From Epiperipatus broadwayi (lineage: Eukaryota > Onychophora > Udeonychophora > Euonychophora > Peripatidae), in NCBI GenBank assembly GCA_028023455.1, contig JAQFVV010012573.1, positions 1,548,815 to 1,612,814 of the forward strand: a DNA stretch of 64,000 nt. Direction: 5' to 3'. Of this stretch, positions 1-14,504 are shown piece after piece. Position numbers and translations under genes: made by a program. The notes below the pieces were generated by a model that saw only the letters and a program-made list of their open reading frames with translations, made no database searches and was not told where the DNA came from. The stretch's first letter is position 1. Each line of letters opens with the position of its first letter.

Positions 1-869
1 AAGTAAATTTTTGGGTAATTGAATTTCCAAGTAAACTAATCAAACCTTCCAATGATGAGTAAAGTAGTGTTTGATTATTTTGATTCTAAATTTACTTACA
101 TTTTCTTTTTCTTTTTTAGATAAAGTTAGGTTGAAAGAAATAAGTATCACATGAAAAAAATATTGCCTGTATAGTGGGCTATTTGAAATATAAATGTGAT
201 GCTGCATTTCTTCAGATTTTGTTTAAAGCTAAATGGTGAAAAAACAAAATTTATTCAGCAGGTTACTTGATAGTCAGATGGTAGTTAGGTGATAAAATCT
301 TCATGGCTTTCCATTATTTTTATTCACTTGGTAAGTAATAGTTGGATATCCTTTCCCAATTAATAATTAAATGTGTATCTCAATTGCTTATGAATAAATT
401 TGAAAACACTTAAGGTTCTTAGAATGTTGTTCTAAGCTGTCTAAAAAAATATAACTGCTATCTAATCGATATAAAGCTAATAAATGAGATAGCATTTGAT
501 ATTTTCTCACATGATTTAATTAAAACAGTTTGTAAAAAAAAATACGTGTATATATATTTAAAAAAGCAATATTAATAAAGATAAAAATAATATGATTTAG
601 GAAACATGTCATTGAATAATATTTCAGTTTTAAAACTGATGAATTCAGTGAAAAACTTAACATTAAAGTAAGGTTTTTTCTGAATATGACAATTAGTTAA
701 TAATCTTTTAAGAAATTCCTACTATACTTATTTCTTTTATTTATATTAAATATTAGCCAATAATGTTCAATTTCAGCTTTATTTTATCAATTATAGAATT
801 GCTTTTTCTTAATAAACGTTTCACTTTTTAGTAATTATTTCAGCATTAATCCTGTAATGGCTCCTGTAA
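1..869. other. AT-rich intergenic or intronic DNA
   Basis: No reading frame, RNA gene or clear repeat was recognised. The stretch is A/T-dominated with short poly-A and poly-T runs. A CTGATGA near 630 lacks a usable stem. Confidence 0.5.
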
Positions 870-1835
870 TGTTAATGTCAATCTATTGAAGCAGTAGCAA
901 CTCTCTCTCTTCAAACAATAGTCGCACTCAGTGCAAACCATACATATCAATGAATGCTAGAAGGTTTGTGCATCGAAATCTATATCTATTACTTATTCAT
1001 CCAATATCCTTGTATTAGTTTCTAGTTCGGTCTTCATCAATAAAGAGACTTGGATCTGAGACTACTGCACCTAGATCTTTGGATGTAATCCAATCAGCTA
1101 CTTTTAACTTTTTAGTTAACTATAAAGCTATGGACTCAAAAATGAAAACACAATAACGTTTTCAATCCAAATGTATTCATTTTTATAATCATACAAATTT
1201 GAACCTAGTTTGGTTTTTAATAACCATAGTCACTGACACTCTTTAGCTAGGATGGGTATTAAACCACTAAAATATCACATGCCTATCATTTCATATGTTC
1301 ATATAATCTGTTAAAACAGTAACAATTGTCTACAATCAGTGGTACCACCATTGATTACTATGGCTTGCACCAGATATCACTACTGTTTGGAGAGAGTTGC
1401 TACTATTTTAACAAATTGGTTAATCATAAGGGTTGGTAGACACATGATGTTTTAGTGGTACCATTCTTGGCCAAAGGATGATGGTGACTAGGATTATTCA
1501 AAAACCAAATACATCAAAATATATGGATATTGAACAAGGTTCAGATACAAGTGAATAAGCTTGGATTAAAAATGTAATTGTCTTTTCACTTTGGACTCAT
1601 TACTTTATACTTAACTAAAATGATAAAAGGTAGTTAATGGAGGATTGCATTAAATATAAAGATGTAGATGTAATGCTCTTATGTTGAAGGCTCCTCAGTG
1701 ACAAATGCCATAATCTAGAAACTACTTTGAGAATATTGGATCAGTAGGCACTAGATAGAGATTTTGATACATGAATCATTGGGTGGCACTATTGTTTGAA
1801 AAGAGTTCCTATTCCTTTAACATATTGTGGAAATT
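870..1835. repeat. about 1-kb imperfect foldback (long inverted repeat)
   Basis: The left half (about 880-1330) reads as the diverged reverse complement of the right half (about 1380-1830), with the centre near 1355. Matching landmarks are AGCAACTCTCTC near 897 against its complement near 1395 and again, diverged, near 1800. Each arm holds two related copies of this motif. No coding frame spans it. The shape suits a non-autonomous foldback element or an inverted pair of one repeat. No target-site duplication was identified. Confidence 0.6.
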
Positions 1836-4800
1836 TAAGAAATGGTGATCATATGATGGCTTAAGGTCAATCTAGTCTAAAATTTCACAACTAGATCAAT
1901 TTCTGATGAAATAGTGGTACAGTTAAAGTAGATGTTTTAATTCTATCATAAATATTCTATTTCATTCTATTATTAAAAATTGATTCAGTACTGTTGAATA
2001 TCATAAATTTAACTTAATCACCACACAATATATATTTATATTTGATTTGGCACAAAGATAGAGGGTTCATAAATGTAAATCACATGATAACAGCCAAAGC
2101 TTAACTATATTATAAATTTTCAACTTGTTGTCAAGGTAACCTCTAAAATTTATAATAAATAAGCTTGGACGGATAATATATATATATATATATATGATGG
2201 GAAAAATTGTTTGTTATAATAGAAAAAAAAATTTTTTTTATTGGGGAGGGGAGGCAGGAAAAATTTATAATGGCTGCTTTGTATGTTTTTGATGTCATTC
2301 CAGCTGTTATTACTATGATTATTCATATGATAAATGAACATGAATGAACATTTTTATCAACATGCATTAGTCTGAATTGTGAATTTATTGGGTTTTATTT
2401 CTGATTTCAGTTTCATGATGGTTTTTAACTGAATTATAGTTTTTTTTTAAAGATAGGATTAACAGAATGATCGTTAGTAGATAATTGTAATCATGATACA
2501 TAAAATTAAATCACAGCTTTTAACATTCTGGAGGTTGTTTGGTGGTTAAAGGCATAAAATGTTAAGAATCATTTGATTACGGAACAAGTCTGCTATTTAA
2601 TTGTGAACCTTTACTTAAGTTTTTTAAACAATGAGTTCATTTTCATGTGAAGAAAGATTACATGAACTGGAAGAATAATTGTCTAATATTAAATGGAATG
2701 TGACTGGACTTTGTAAATTTTAGAAACAGGATAAGAGACTATTGATTTGAAAAGTGGTCATACACTTTATTATAAAGACACAATGATTGAAAACACCTGT
2801 GGTGTGCAGTTTATTATAAATAAAAGCAGAAGAACAATATTGTAGAGATTGATGGTATACTAATTAAGGAGGTATATTTAGTTATTTAATTTAATCAAAG
2901 ATATTAAGTGCCAATAATTCAGGATTATTTCCAGCATGGTAAGATTTTAAAGCTAGGATTGGAAAATGTTTGAAAATTCAAAGTACTATGGATAAATTTG
3001 GTTATGGTGACAAAAATGAGAGACAGACTTAAGGAATTTGCTGAGAAATAAAAATTGTACATTATAATTTTTGTTGTGAAATGTAAATCATGACATAACA
3101 GCCTAAGCTTATTTGCACCATAAATATTTAATCTGTTAAGGCATCCTCTATAAATTAAAGATGTATTCCATCTTTCACTATGGTCTAATATCTTAATGTA
3201 GACAAGAAAATTATCACTTGAACTGTATGATCTTAGATCAGAATGAAATGTGGAATCCATCTTTTATTGCTAAAGGTTAAGATTGATAGCAAATTAAAGA
3301 TTTATGGTAAAGATGAGCTTGAGTCATTATCATGTGATTTATATTTATGAACCAGTAAGTTTTGGGAATTGAAAAAAAAAAAAAATTACTTTCAAAATAA
3401 AATATAAATTGCAGATTTAGTGATTTTTTAAACTTCTAAAAATATAAAAACTCAATCTGTTACAGTCCACACAACAACTTTCTTATCATATTAAGATATT
3501 AGACCAAAGAGAAAGGTGGAATCCATATTTTTCTTATAGAGGTTTCCTTAATATAATGTAGATAAGTTTTGCTGTCATTATATTTGTATGACAAAATAAT
3601 GGTAATTAGTGAATTATTTCATATTTTATTTTTGATAAAAGTTAATAGTTGTTTTCTCTATCAAAATATTTTAACCTTAACAGCAATTTCACCAAAATAT
3701 TTTAAAATCATGTGGTGCTGATGAACACTTCGGCTTTAATTCAATTTCTTTTGGTCATCTTTAGCATTTATTTTCTGGATTTGCATTCATTTAATGGAAA
3801 AAACAGAAATTAAAATAATATTGGATTGATTAATTTTAAAAAATCTTAAGATGTCAGTATTGTGCAGAAAAACCTAATACAAAAGTATTGATAATGATTT
3901 TGACGGATAGTTTTTTGTTGTCTCTGCTTGTGAAATCTTGCCAAAACTGTTGAGTGTGTTCATATTTTTGTTTACATTTTGAAAATGAAAGCATATTTTC
4001 CATAGATTACATATTTCTGACTATTTTTACAAAATATTTTTGTAATATTTATTTTTTGAGAACAGTAATGTAATTAGATTTCATTTTTATTTGAAAATAT
4101 TTATTTTTAGAAAAAAACAAATAGTAGGCAGAAAAAGGAATGCATTCTTATTGACTACAGCAGTTTTTTTTGTTATTTTTTAAATAATTATAAGTAAAAT
4201 TTTAAATTTTAAATAGAATTTCATTAGCAAAACAGTATATTCCTGATGTCATATCTGTTTCACCTATTTCTCCCTAAAACTATACCCTTATCAGCTTTAA
4301 ACCTGCCCTGAGTTCATATTTAATGTTAGTAACACAGTTATATATGCATCACTGCATATAAGAACAAAGGCTGATAATATGATAGATATAGTTATATTGC
4401 AGCAAGTATTTTGATTTAAAAATAATATATTTTGAATTATAAATTTTGTTCTTTAAAGAGTCAATTTACGAATTTTTAAGGTTGAAATCGCATGTATATA
4501 TGTGTATTTTATGTATTGCCATGATACATATATAGCACAATATTATCTACAAGTTTCTTGTAAATCTTAAATTTAACCATAAATACTTGTAAACAAGAAA
4601 TCTCACCAACATGCACATGTGTTAGTAAAACATAAGATAAAATCTAAAATCTTAATTTTTAGCAATAATATTTTTAAAATATAATTTCTGGTAAACAAGA
4701 TTTACTGAACCAAGACTATTACCAGGTTCTTAGGGATCTGTAATGGACAAACTTATTATGCACAAATGTCCCAGTAAAAGGTTAAAACAAAAGTTTAAAT

Positions 4801-7235
4801 AGTTTTCATAAATTAAAAATTAAAAATTCCAAATAAGTGCTAATGGATTTACTAGCAGTAAACAATCTTATTGTCAGTAATATAGTCAGATCTCAAATTA
4901 TATAAATAGACTGTATACTGTAGACATTGAGAAATATACTTTATAATTTTAAAGATGCATTGCCATCAGTATCCACATGAGTTATTTTGACATGGTGGAG
5001 TAAGAGGGCATACATTTGCCATTTTCCTGTGGGAGGATGATGATTTCTAGTCCCATCCTACACACCTAATGGCATGTCATCTCTATCATGGGAATGGGAG
5101 ACATTTTAACCAATGGACAGTTGCAAGAAGAAAAATATCAGAACCATGCCACTTATCCAGAGATCGAGAGAGCCATTACACCCTTCATCTGATGTGCCAA
5201 AGACACATGCTGCTAGAAGATAGATAACCATTCAAGCACTGCAGTACTCTAGCACAAATTTCTTAATCTTTAAACTTTCATCTTCAAAGCTAGCTTAATG
5301 TATAACTGAACATTCAGACCTAACTCTTTAAATTATGATCTAAAGAACAATACAATATAAAGTTTGTATAAATCTTACCTGAAATTAAATCTGTAAACTT
5401 CCATTAAATTATTCTAAATTTAAACAATTGTAACCAAATTTATTTAAATTTCTTAGTCACTGCAGATATGCCTATATATGTATTTTGTTCTACTTTATTT
5501 CTCTAAAATTTATATATGTTATAATATGCAAAATCTTTCCAAGCATCAAGCACTTTAAATGGTAATAGATTTAAAGAAGATATGAAAATTGATATCTTCA
5601 ATTTTAATATATTTTAAATACTTACTTGATTTACATGCACACTGGTTCAAAATCCTATGTGTTGAATAATAACTGATCACTATGCATTCATTATTATCAG
5701 TTGATTTAATTTTATATACTATTATATATCTATTATGGTTTGCATAAACATAGTTATATCCTATAACTTTAAATATATGTTTTATTAAAAGAGATAGACA
5801 AGTCAAGGGATAAATAAAAATATATTTATTAATGTATCATTAATTTTCAGTTAAATGTACTTCTCCATAGTGAAAACTAATTCAAGATGCAGATTGAGGA
5901 TATTAAGCTAGATTAATAATTTAGTCCTGTAATATAGCATGGTTATGTTGCTTGATTTAAGAACTGGGTTCTATTAGTTATGCAGATAGAGGCTATCTGT
6001 TTTAGGCACTGTAATTTTAAGTATAAAGTATTTGTTTTATGCATTGCAGATGTGTTTTTACTAAGTACGCATTGTACATAACATCTTGCTGCACCTTTTA
6101 TGGGCTCATGGTGGAGGCCACCCCCATACTTATTTCAGGTAAGAGCACCAAGCATGTTACTGGGGTAAGGGCCCAGGACTCTTGAGTAGCCTATCTGAGT
6201 TCCTGAGACTACAAATGTTCATTATTAGTAGCAAGTCAGGTACAAGCATTCGATGTGAAAGCCCATGAATCATCTGTACTGTAATCTTATTTAGTAATAT
6301 TTTGGTCTGTGCCATAGTATATATATGTTGACCTAAGGCAAGCAGTTCTTTTCTTCTATACGTAATTATTATCCAGCATTAGTCTGAAACCAAATATTGA
6401 TTATTATACTAAATCTGCATCATTCTTGGGCTTGATTATACACTCATGTTTTATATATATATCATCAGCCACTTTAGTGCTGTAATCGATGTTCTCTCTT
6501 AGGCTAGCATGTTCACTTATAAAATACCAAACCATAATATTAATGTAGGATTTTGGTATATTAAAGTTATAGGCATAATTTATTAACCACATACCCATAC
6601 TTATATTTAGATATATGATGAGAATTGCTCAGAAATTTTGTTAAATCTCATCTGCTATATAATGCCTGCATGAATTTGATCCCACATATTAAACCTGTAT
6701 AATTATTGTTTATTTTATTAATTAATTTGAATTATTAATAAATCATTTTAAATTTAATTCATTTCATATTGTTTTTGCTCATAGTCTAATTCCAATTCAA
6801 TTGCAATTCATTTATTATCTTGAATCATAGTTTTAAGTGTTAATTTCATATTTAGTTAATTAGCATGTTATTTAGTTCAATTAACCCTTTAGTTACCCAT
6901 TTTGGGTAGTCACTTCTGGAGTCTCATGTCTCTCTCTGTTCAGAGCTGGTTCACAGATTAAAGTGAGACCCATGTGTAACCTCATAAATGTTGTTCATAA
7001 GGTGTTAAATCACAGAGCACTAGTGAATGAGTTAGAGTTTGATCATACTCAGAATCTCACCATCCTCTTTTGATTGGCTTTGGTGTATTTTACCTGGACT
7101 CTGGATTTTGTTACATGAATGTACAAATCTGATCATTACATTAGATTTATATAATCTGAACAAAAATTCATTTGAGTTTTAGAAATACAATAAATCTAAT
7201 TTATTAATTTAATATTATTATTAAAATTGCAGCAA
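1836..7235. other. non-coding stretch with dispersed short repeats
   Basis: No convincing gene. Sequence at 2065-2160 recurs in diverged form at 3075-3160. A segment near 3178-3200 recurs inverted near 3497-3520. Islands at 5000-5260, 6085-6260 and 6895-7100 are less A/T-rich than their surroundings but contain no long frame; they may be old transposon pieces. The short frames here look like chance. Confidence 0.4.
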
Positions 7236-7638
7236 TTGTTCAAGAAGAAAAAGAAAGATTGTTCTCTTTATGTATTTCAGTTTATTATTTTTTTTCTATA
7301 ATTTCAAAGTTGAAATATTATTTTAAAAATAATTTTCATTTGTAAACTTATATTTTAAAGACATAATTCAAAATTTATAAAAATATAATAAAAAATAAAG
7401 GCAAATTTGATAGAATAAAAAGCTTAAATTATCATTCCACCAGCTGTTAAGGCCTAGAAAAAATATAAATATAAATGGTTAATAATTATAAGAAGAATTA
7501 AAGTTTTAAAACATAATTTAACCTTTTCATGCATTTTTTTTAATAAAAATTCATCTGCAAGATAGAAATAGAATTAAAATAAGACTAATTTCATTTCAAA
7601 TACATTTTTATCAACAATAACAAAATAACAAACCCCTA

Positions 7639-7940
7639 GTGTTCTGATTAACTATTTCAGTTTATTAACTCTTTTTCATATTTTCAAAGTTAAAAATTAT
7701 TTTTAAGAATGGGTTTTTATTTTTAAGCTTATATTTTTAACAAATACTTTGGAATTTGTAAAAATAAATGTTTATCTATTAAAACAAAAAGTTGTAAGTT
7801 TACAACTTTTTATTTTTATAATTTTCAAATTATTTGTTAGAAATGTAAGTTTAAAAATAAAATCCATAAAAAAATAATAATTCAACATTATAAATTTGGG
7901 GGAAAAGTAATAAACTAAAATATCTAATCAGAACAATAAT
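7639..7940. repeat. about 300-bp palindrome, MITE-like
   Basis: The ends GTTCTGATTA (about 7640) and TAATCAGAAC (about 7930) are inverted copies. The whole interval folds back on a centre near 7800, where GTTGTAAG meets TTTACAAC. A diverged direct copy of the left arm lies at about 7240-7400. Size, palindromy and lack of coding capacity suit a MITE or foldback element. No firm target-site duplication was seen. Confidence 0.55.
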
Positions 7941-10149
7941 TTTAGTATTGATACAAATGCATATTAAAATCCAGTCCTTAATTGTATAACATTGGAAAAA
8001 ATAACAAGACAAGATGATGGGATAGTGGAACATAAAATATATAAATAGAGTGGAGAAGTCAATACAGAGAACATATTAATTTGGCAATAAAATTCACCAA
8101 TATCAAATATTTATATTTAAATCTTACATAGAAAATGACGTAAAACAATAATGATCATTGCATATGTCTAATTCCAAAAACATATAATACTAGCTATTAA
8201 AAAATAATGTAAAAATAATAAATAATAATAATAATAGTGGAGTTTTAACATGTAAAGCATAGAAATTGAATGGCAAAAAGAATATTAAGCTGGCAAATTA
8301 TGCACTTAGTTTAAAAGTTATAATTTATAATTTTCTATAGAAAAATTATACTTAAAAACAAAATTTTTATTGTGCATTTCCTTTATTCCTTATTTCAAGT
8401 GAATATATTTCTTGCAACAATAAAATTACTGAAGAATATACATACTGATACTCTTTTTAGTTATTTGGTAAATAATTCCATCAATGGGCCACTTACTTTT
8501 ATTAAAAAGTAGAAGCATACATTTTAGTGATCACTTTACACATTGGTGACATCTGGATAAGAAAAAAGTCATTGCAGAATTGATACAGTTGTCAATCAGA
8601 TGATATGACAAGTCAAGATAAAGAAACATCAAATGAAAACAGAAGAAAATAAATCGGTTGTTTCTTATTTTCTGTCCTGCCACTGCTAGAGACGTCATTT
8701 CTGCAAAAATTGCAGAAATATTCAGCAAAAGTTTGTGCAGAAATAATAAGAAATTCATTTGCAAGAATTTCATTTCCATTAATTTTTTTTATTTAAAATT
8801 ATGTCTTAAAATTTTTTATATGAAAATTCAGATATACAGCACAATAGAAAGAACACTTGAGTAAATAAACTTGAAAGACATGTATGTAAGTTTGATCCAA
8901 CATCAAAACATAATATTCATAGTGAAGTTTACGCCTTTTTCCTTTATAATTTAAATATTTAGTTCTTTTTTAACTTTTTGTTAATCATCTCTATGGAAGA
9001 AAGAGTGAAAAAATATTTCAATATACAAACCCATACTTCATTACAAAGTAATTTCTTTTTTCGTTTATACCTATAAAGATTCCTTCATCATTCTAATACA
9101 TAATAGCATTTCTTAAATAAGTAAGAACTGGTAAAAAACATTTTTTTCAAAAACCTTTCTTTTCAAGGACATAGACATATTTTCTTAAAAATATCAAGAA
9201 TGTATTCTGTTTGCCTTAATAAATTTTTGTCTCTCTACGTTTGCAACTTCACGTATCTTATATCCTAATAATATATGATGTAATACTCTCCAAAAACTTA
9301 CTAAGCAAGATATTGATATCAAGATTCATGATTGGGACAAAAAAATAATACGAGATGCATTATTGCTGCCAAGATTCATATAGTTAGGAAGATGCAAGAC
9401 AATATTTTAAAACAAAAAGTCTTATTCTGCCCAACACTTCCAGAAAAACTGGAATAAAAAATTTTTTAAAGTAAGACATACCAAAAAAAAAATTAAAAAT
9501 TAAATTGTGCCACATGGAATTTTTAATACACTGAATCCTTTATAATCTAAGTGAAAAATAAGATCACTACGATACAATTACTATTGATAGAACTGCCTTC
9601 TACTGTAATGAAATAAAAAATTCATGAGACATGCAAGAAAAATACTGATCAAGGAACAAATATATTAAGATTATTTTTAAATGATAATATGTAATTTTTG
9701 ACATGTAATTTACGCTGTATAAAGTTTATAATAAAATAACACGTATTAAAAATAAAATAACAAGTAATAGAGGTTTGTTACCTGTATTCAATATATTAAG
9801 CCCATTGCAATCTTGAAATACCTATTTTCTGTTAGTCAAAATATAATCCATTTTACCTCCACTTTCATTTGGATATTTGCATGTCCATTTTCGTTTAGTA
9901 TTTTTCTCAAAGAAAGAATTCAAAATATAAGTTCTTTATTTTCTGCATTTCCACAACTCTGTATACTTCCTCCTTTCTAACAACATAATCCAAAATTACC
10001 ACAACTCTTTCATTTTTCAATCTGTACAAATTATGTAGGAAAGCTAGACAGGCAAAAAAATTGATAGATATGTAGTTAGGTAAGTAGACAGATAGGTGAA
10101 CCATAGGATAAATGCACAGATGAATAAGTGAATATATATATATATGAAT
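7941..10149. other. AT-rich DNA without recognisable features
   Basis: Short frames on both strands near 8530-8860 overlap each other, have A/T-driven composition and no domain. Nothing else was recognised. Confidence 0.4.
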
Positions 10150-10590
10150 GTTCTAGATAGAGATTTTAAATATTTTCTCTTACTGCACTTATCAATTAGG
10201 AGATTGCTTGAGCTATTGATCCACTCCCTACTACATATTTGTAAATACAAGCTCAAAAAAGCAATGCCACGCTATATATGACTTGCTTTAGTGATTATTA
10301 TAATTTTATCATTAAGGCTTTGGCAATGCTAAGGCTATTAATGTATGATAGATCTGAAATTGGTTCAATCCCATGTAACTATTTAAGTTAGATTGCTGGA
10401 GTTAAAAACATTTCATGTCCGAAAATTTCAGAGTTCCTACATTTCGTATTAAATAAGTGCTGGATTTTGAGTTGATGCTTTTTTGAGCTATTGGTACGCT
10501 CCCTACATTACATATTTGTAAATACTAGCTCATAAAAGCAATGTCACGCTATATACAACTTGCTTTATTGATTTTATATATATACAGATA
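10150..10590 (+). repeat. SINE-like unit with tRNA-type B box between direct repeats
   Basis: Two diverged direct repeats (about 10200-10300 and 10485-10580; both carry GAGCTATTG, a TTTGTAAATAC block and a CACGCTATATA block) flank a segment with a perfect B-box-like GGTTCAATCCC at 10362-10372. A weak A-box-like stretch lies upstream near 10320. A third relative of the repeat lies at about 15090-15180. I infer a tRNA-derived SINE or tandem SINE remnant; the tRNA fold itself is poor. Confidence 0.4.
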
Positions 10591-10676
10591 GTAGTGAGAA
10601 AGGCAAAAATGAAAGATAAATAGATAACTAAGTAGCGCATGTAGATAGATAAGACAAATAATTTGATAAATAGATA

Positions 10677-10740
10677 GACAGATAGATAGATTAGTGAATG
10701 AATGGATAGACAGATAGATAGATTAATGAATGAATGGATA
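10677..10740. repeat. 32-bp tandem duplication in a GATA-rich tract
   Basis: Two adjacent 32-bp units (10677-10708 and 10709-10740) differ at one visible position. Both are built of GATA and GAAT tetranucleotides, and a looser GATA-rich tract precedes them from about 10620. Confidence 0.8.
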
Positions 10741-11728
10741 ACATACATTGTTAGAATTTTTAAGGAAGATAAGATTATTTAAAATAAAATCGATTTTTTT
10801 ATATATTAAATAACTCCGACATTTTATATACAAACTTTGCTATAAATAAGAACATGTCTAATACCATTTTTATACTATAATATTGATACACATTTTATTA
10901 GATCAATCTTTATAATATAAGTAAAACAATTTTATATTTTTTCATATGGGCACGGAGTTACTAGCCAAGATAGAAACTAAATTCCAGATTTTGGAAGCCA
11001 TAATGTCATTTTTTTAAACTTGTCATAAATTGTTTATATTCAAAAATATAAAATGAAGTAAAATTTCAATCACCAAGGTAATTGTCTAAATTTAAGACTG
11101 ATATATCTGTTCTTAGTGAAACTAGTTTTACCTAGAAAAGAGGTTCAAATAGAACAGCTATATGGATATAAGTTTTTTGAAGTGCAGATTGATCAGTAAA
11201 ACAGAATTGCGTGAAAGGGGGATCAATGCAAGGTCTAACTTAGTATCTTCTATTCGTGGAATTTCTCAAATGATCTTTTCTTTAAGACTTCAGTGAACAT
11301 TTTAATACAAATAGAAAACCTTACTTAAAAGTTGTGTCAATAATAGTACTGTTGATGTAAACTCAAATGATCTGAGTTATCGAATTTTTATATCAGATTG
11401 ATTTCCACAATAACTGTCTTTAGGCAAAAAAAAAGCTATAAAGACAAATTGCCATCCATTCTTAAACCAATTAGTATTAGAAGAATTCAAAATTCTACAT
11501 TACATAAGCCCTTACAAGTGAGAATTGTTGATTAGAGCATAGACTAGTATTTTCAAAATTAAAATGATAGCTGCATTAAAAAATATAAATACGTTTTATT
11601 GGAATCATATTTGTAATAGTTTAGATATTAGTTCTTTAGAAGTATCTTATTATTTGTGTAAAATTTCAACAGTTATTAAATACTAAAATTGTTAATTTAA
11701 ATTTTTAGAATTGTCATGGTCATCATCA

Positions 11729-11907
11729 TCACCCATTATCAATCCACTTCAGGATGAAGGTCTCTCCACATTCAATCCATTCTCTCTGATCATTAGTTTC
11801 TTTTCTCCACATCACTCCTGCACACTTTCTTATTTCATCCATCCATCTCACATGTGGTCTCTTTCTGGGTCTTTTACAATCTCTGGGAATCATAGTAATG
11901 AGCATAA
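11729..11907 (-). pseudogene. LINE (RTE-like) ORF C-terminal fragment
   Basis: The minus strand reads open as a basic tail with RPRKRPHVRWMDEI, then W..ET.DQREW and FILKWIDNG followed by a stop at 11729-11731. This is the familiar C-terminal block of endonuclease/reverse-transcriptase LINE ORFs (RPRGRP..RW.DD..., then DR..W). The stop is followed by a short TGATGATGATG tail, as in RTE-type elements. Only the last 60 or so codons remain, so this is a 5'-truncated insertion. The clade is inferred from the tail. Confidence 0.65.
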
Positions 11908-12663
11908 AATAATCTTAAGGAGTGATTTATGGATACTTTATGTAAAGTATAAAATGTATAAAACTATTTTTTAATTCCCATAAAAAGGAAAGCCATAACA
12001 TAGTCTTTAACAATAATTTTATTATTTGAGACTTGATTAAAAAACAATTGGCATTTTGGCTCTTCAGAATCATAAATTGAATGTGAAATTTCCTAACCAA
12101 TGTAGATATTTAAAGATAGAACAATAACTTACTAAAAAGTTTAAGAATGATTGGTGGATTAAAGTTGCTAGTGAGAGACCTTTTTTAAAAAGCCATGACT
12201 ATGGTCTTTGAAATTTTTTATCGCTAATATAGTAAATCAGAAATCAAAAATTGGAATCAACTAAAAACAAAACCTGATTTTTTTGTTTGTTTATTTGTTT
12301 TGTTGATTTATATTAGGAAGATCGTTCTATTTTTGCGGATTTAAAAGACTATTTACAGAATGCTTAATGTTTTAATGCAATATATAAAGATTGTTTAATA
12401 ATCAATGTTCAAAAGGAAAAAAAAAACTTAAATTTTTTTATCAATCAGCGATGAATAAAAACTTCCAAAGCCATGGCTAGAATGATTGCTAACATGAAAA
12501 TTTTAATCAATTTAGTAGTTTTTAAATAGAAAAGTAAACTTAGATGTTGAAGTACAATGCAGACTCCATAGAGATGGTGCTGCTTTTAACACATTGAAAA
12601 ATATGATATTTGGAATGATATAACTATTGCAGCCAAACTAATTGTATACCCAGGTTCTATTTA

Positions 12664-12785
12664 ACTAACGTATTGTATGGAAGCGAAACTTGGATCTCCT
12701 TCGTACAAATGAGACAATAGAATCATTTCATTGAAGGTTGCTCAGTAAAATTTCTGAAAACACCATGGAAAGAATCAATTTGTTT
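12664..12785 (+). pseudogene. LINE reverse-transcriptase fragment (YGSETW motif)
   Basis: One frame reads TNVLYGSETWISFVQMRQ, a stop, then a region matching the F..C..K.L.T.W.E.I spacing. LYGSETW followed by a short helix is a hallmark downstream of the RT domain in many LINE ORFs. Upstream similarity is broken by stops. It may come from the same type of element as the minus-strand tail at 11.7 kb, but orientation is opposite, so it is a separate insertion or rearranged piece. Confidence 0.6.
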
Positions 12786-13963
12786 TTCAGCTATTTAATG
12801 TTTTACTACAATGCATAATGAATTTCTTTTATTTTTGACACTTTTTCTTAAACACAATTTCTATATGATCGCCTAAAACTTTTTGACTAATTAAAAATAA
12901 AATTAAACTTATAATTGAAGAAATAATAGTTTTAACACATTTGCATATATATATATATTTCTACACTGTATAGACAAAGTAAAATTTAAATGAAATGTGA
13001 ATTTGATAATTTCATAATAATAATAAACAATTAATTAAGACGAAATGTGTGATTCCATAGAGCTTATAATCGCTTTTATATTTAGGCACACATTTTAATT
13101 GAAAGATGTTAATCATTTTTCAAACTAATTATGATATATATGTTAATTTAATAGCAAGGTAATTTTTAGAGGTCTGTTTATTGTAAAAATGTTGGTGCAA
13201 ATTGAATTAAAAAAACATTTATTGCCTTTTTCTTCAGTTCAGAATAATAGTTTTCAAATCGATAGTCAAAATTTCTAACAATTCAGTGATTTAAATTCAA
13301 ATTTGCAGTTTCATCACGTGAAAAATCAATTAATTAATTAGTTTAGAGTTAAAAAGATGTTAGAATTAAAAATATCATCAACATATTTATTAGTATGCAG
13401 GGGTGGTAATCAAAATCTGTAATTAATGACCAGTATGGTAAAAAAAATGCACATAAATGAACCTAATAAAGAATTTTAAAGCATAAGCAGAATATTCAAT
13501 ATCTTCATTAAGATTTAAGATCACATTATGCATTTTGACTAAGATTTTGATTAGTTTATTTAATGTGGGAGTAATGGAAGATGAGGAAAACAAGTTGAGT
13601 AAAATAACTACTACTACAAATGCTATTAATTTTGTTTTACGATGAGACATAAATATGCCATTTGTTTTATTATATTAATAGAAAAGTAAACCATAATATT
13701 ATATTTATATTTACTTTAAAATATATTTTTATTATGCATACATTTCTTGAGAATTCCATGACCCTCAAAAATTCTTCAATGATTCTCAAGGAATCATAAT
13801 CCATAGATTGCACCCCACTACTACAGATTTTATGATTGTAAAATCACATCACTATTGGATTGAAGATATTAAACGAATGACTCAAAACTTTTTAAAAAAA
13901 TATTTATGATAAACTTCAGCATAGTTTTTATGAGAGAGTCAGATCCCATATATGTTATAAATA

Positions 13964-13997
13964 TTTCTCAAAATCATGCTAACCTTGCTTTCATCAG
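13964..13997 (-). other. CTGATGA-hairpin-GAAA module (retroelement tail type)
   Basis: On the minus strand CTGATGA (13997-13991) is followed by a degenerate hairpin and GAGAAATATT. The order resembles the structured tail modules of the PLEs in this window. No coding remnant is attached, so assignment is tentative. Confidence 0.3.
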
Positions 13998-14504
13998 GAA
14001 CCTATTCAGAGGACAAACTATAAAGAAGAACTACAATTAGGAAGGTGATGGAATTTTTAAGAAAGAAGTTTGTTCCAGAAGAAGTTAAAAGACAGCATGG
14101 CAAAATATCAAACTAAAAGTAATTAAGCCATGTCACATATGTGAATATATTTGTGGTTTATGGATTGTTTTGTGTAATCATCAATAAAAACTTCTAGTAT
14201 ATTAGTATTATTTTGCTTTTTTCTTCTATATTTTGTTTTTTCTTCTTGGAATTGAAATTAATGGTTGTTACTAATGATGATGATGCACAGTACTATAATA
14301 GTTAATGCAAAAAATTAATTAATATATTTAGAAATTATATTAAAGTAAATAAAATTTGGGTTAATAATTCTTTTTGAATTTGTTTATTTTGAACCATACA
14401 ATAATTTTTATAAATAGTAAATAAAAATATGATTTTTAAATTTTAGTTAATATATAAATAAAAAAATGTTTATCATTAATTAATTATATATATATTATAA
14501 AGTA

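Noticed and set aside
625-655. CTGATGAATTCAGTGAAAA as a hammerhead core
   Set aside because: Only a very short region separates CTGATGA from GAAA and it cannot form stem II; it pairs with the core instead.
10530-10748. 72-codon minus frame rich in Ile, Tyr and Ser
   Set aside because: Reads through GATA-type repeats; no motif.
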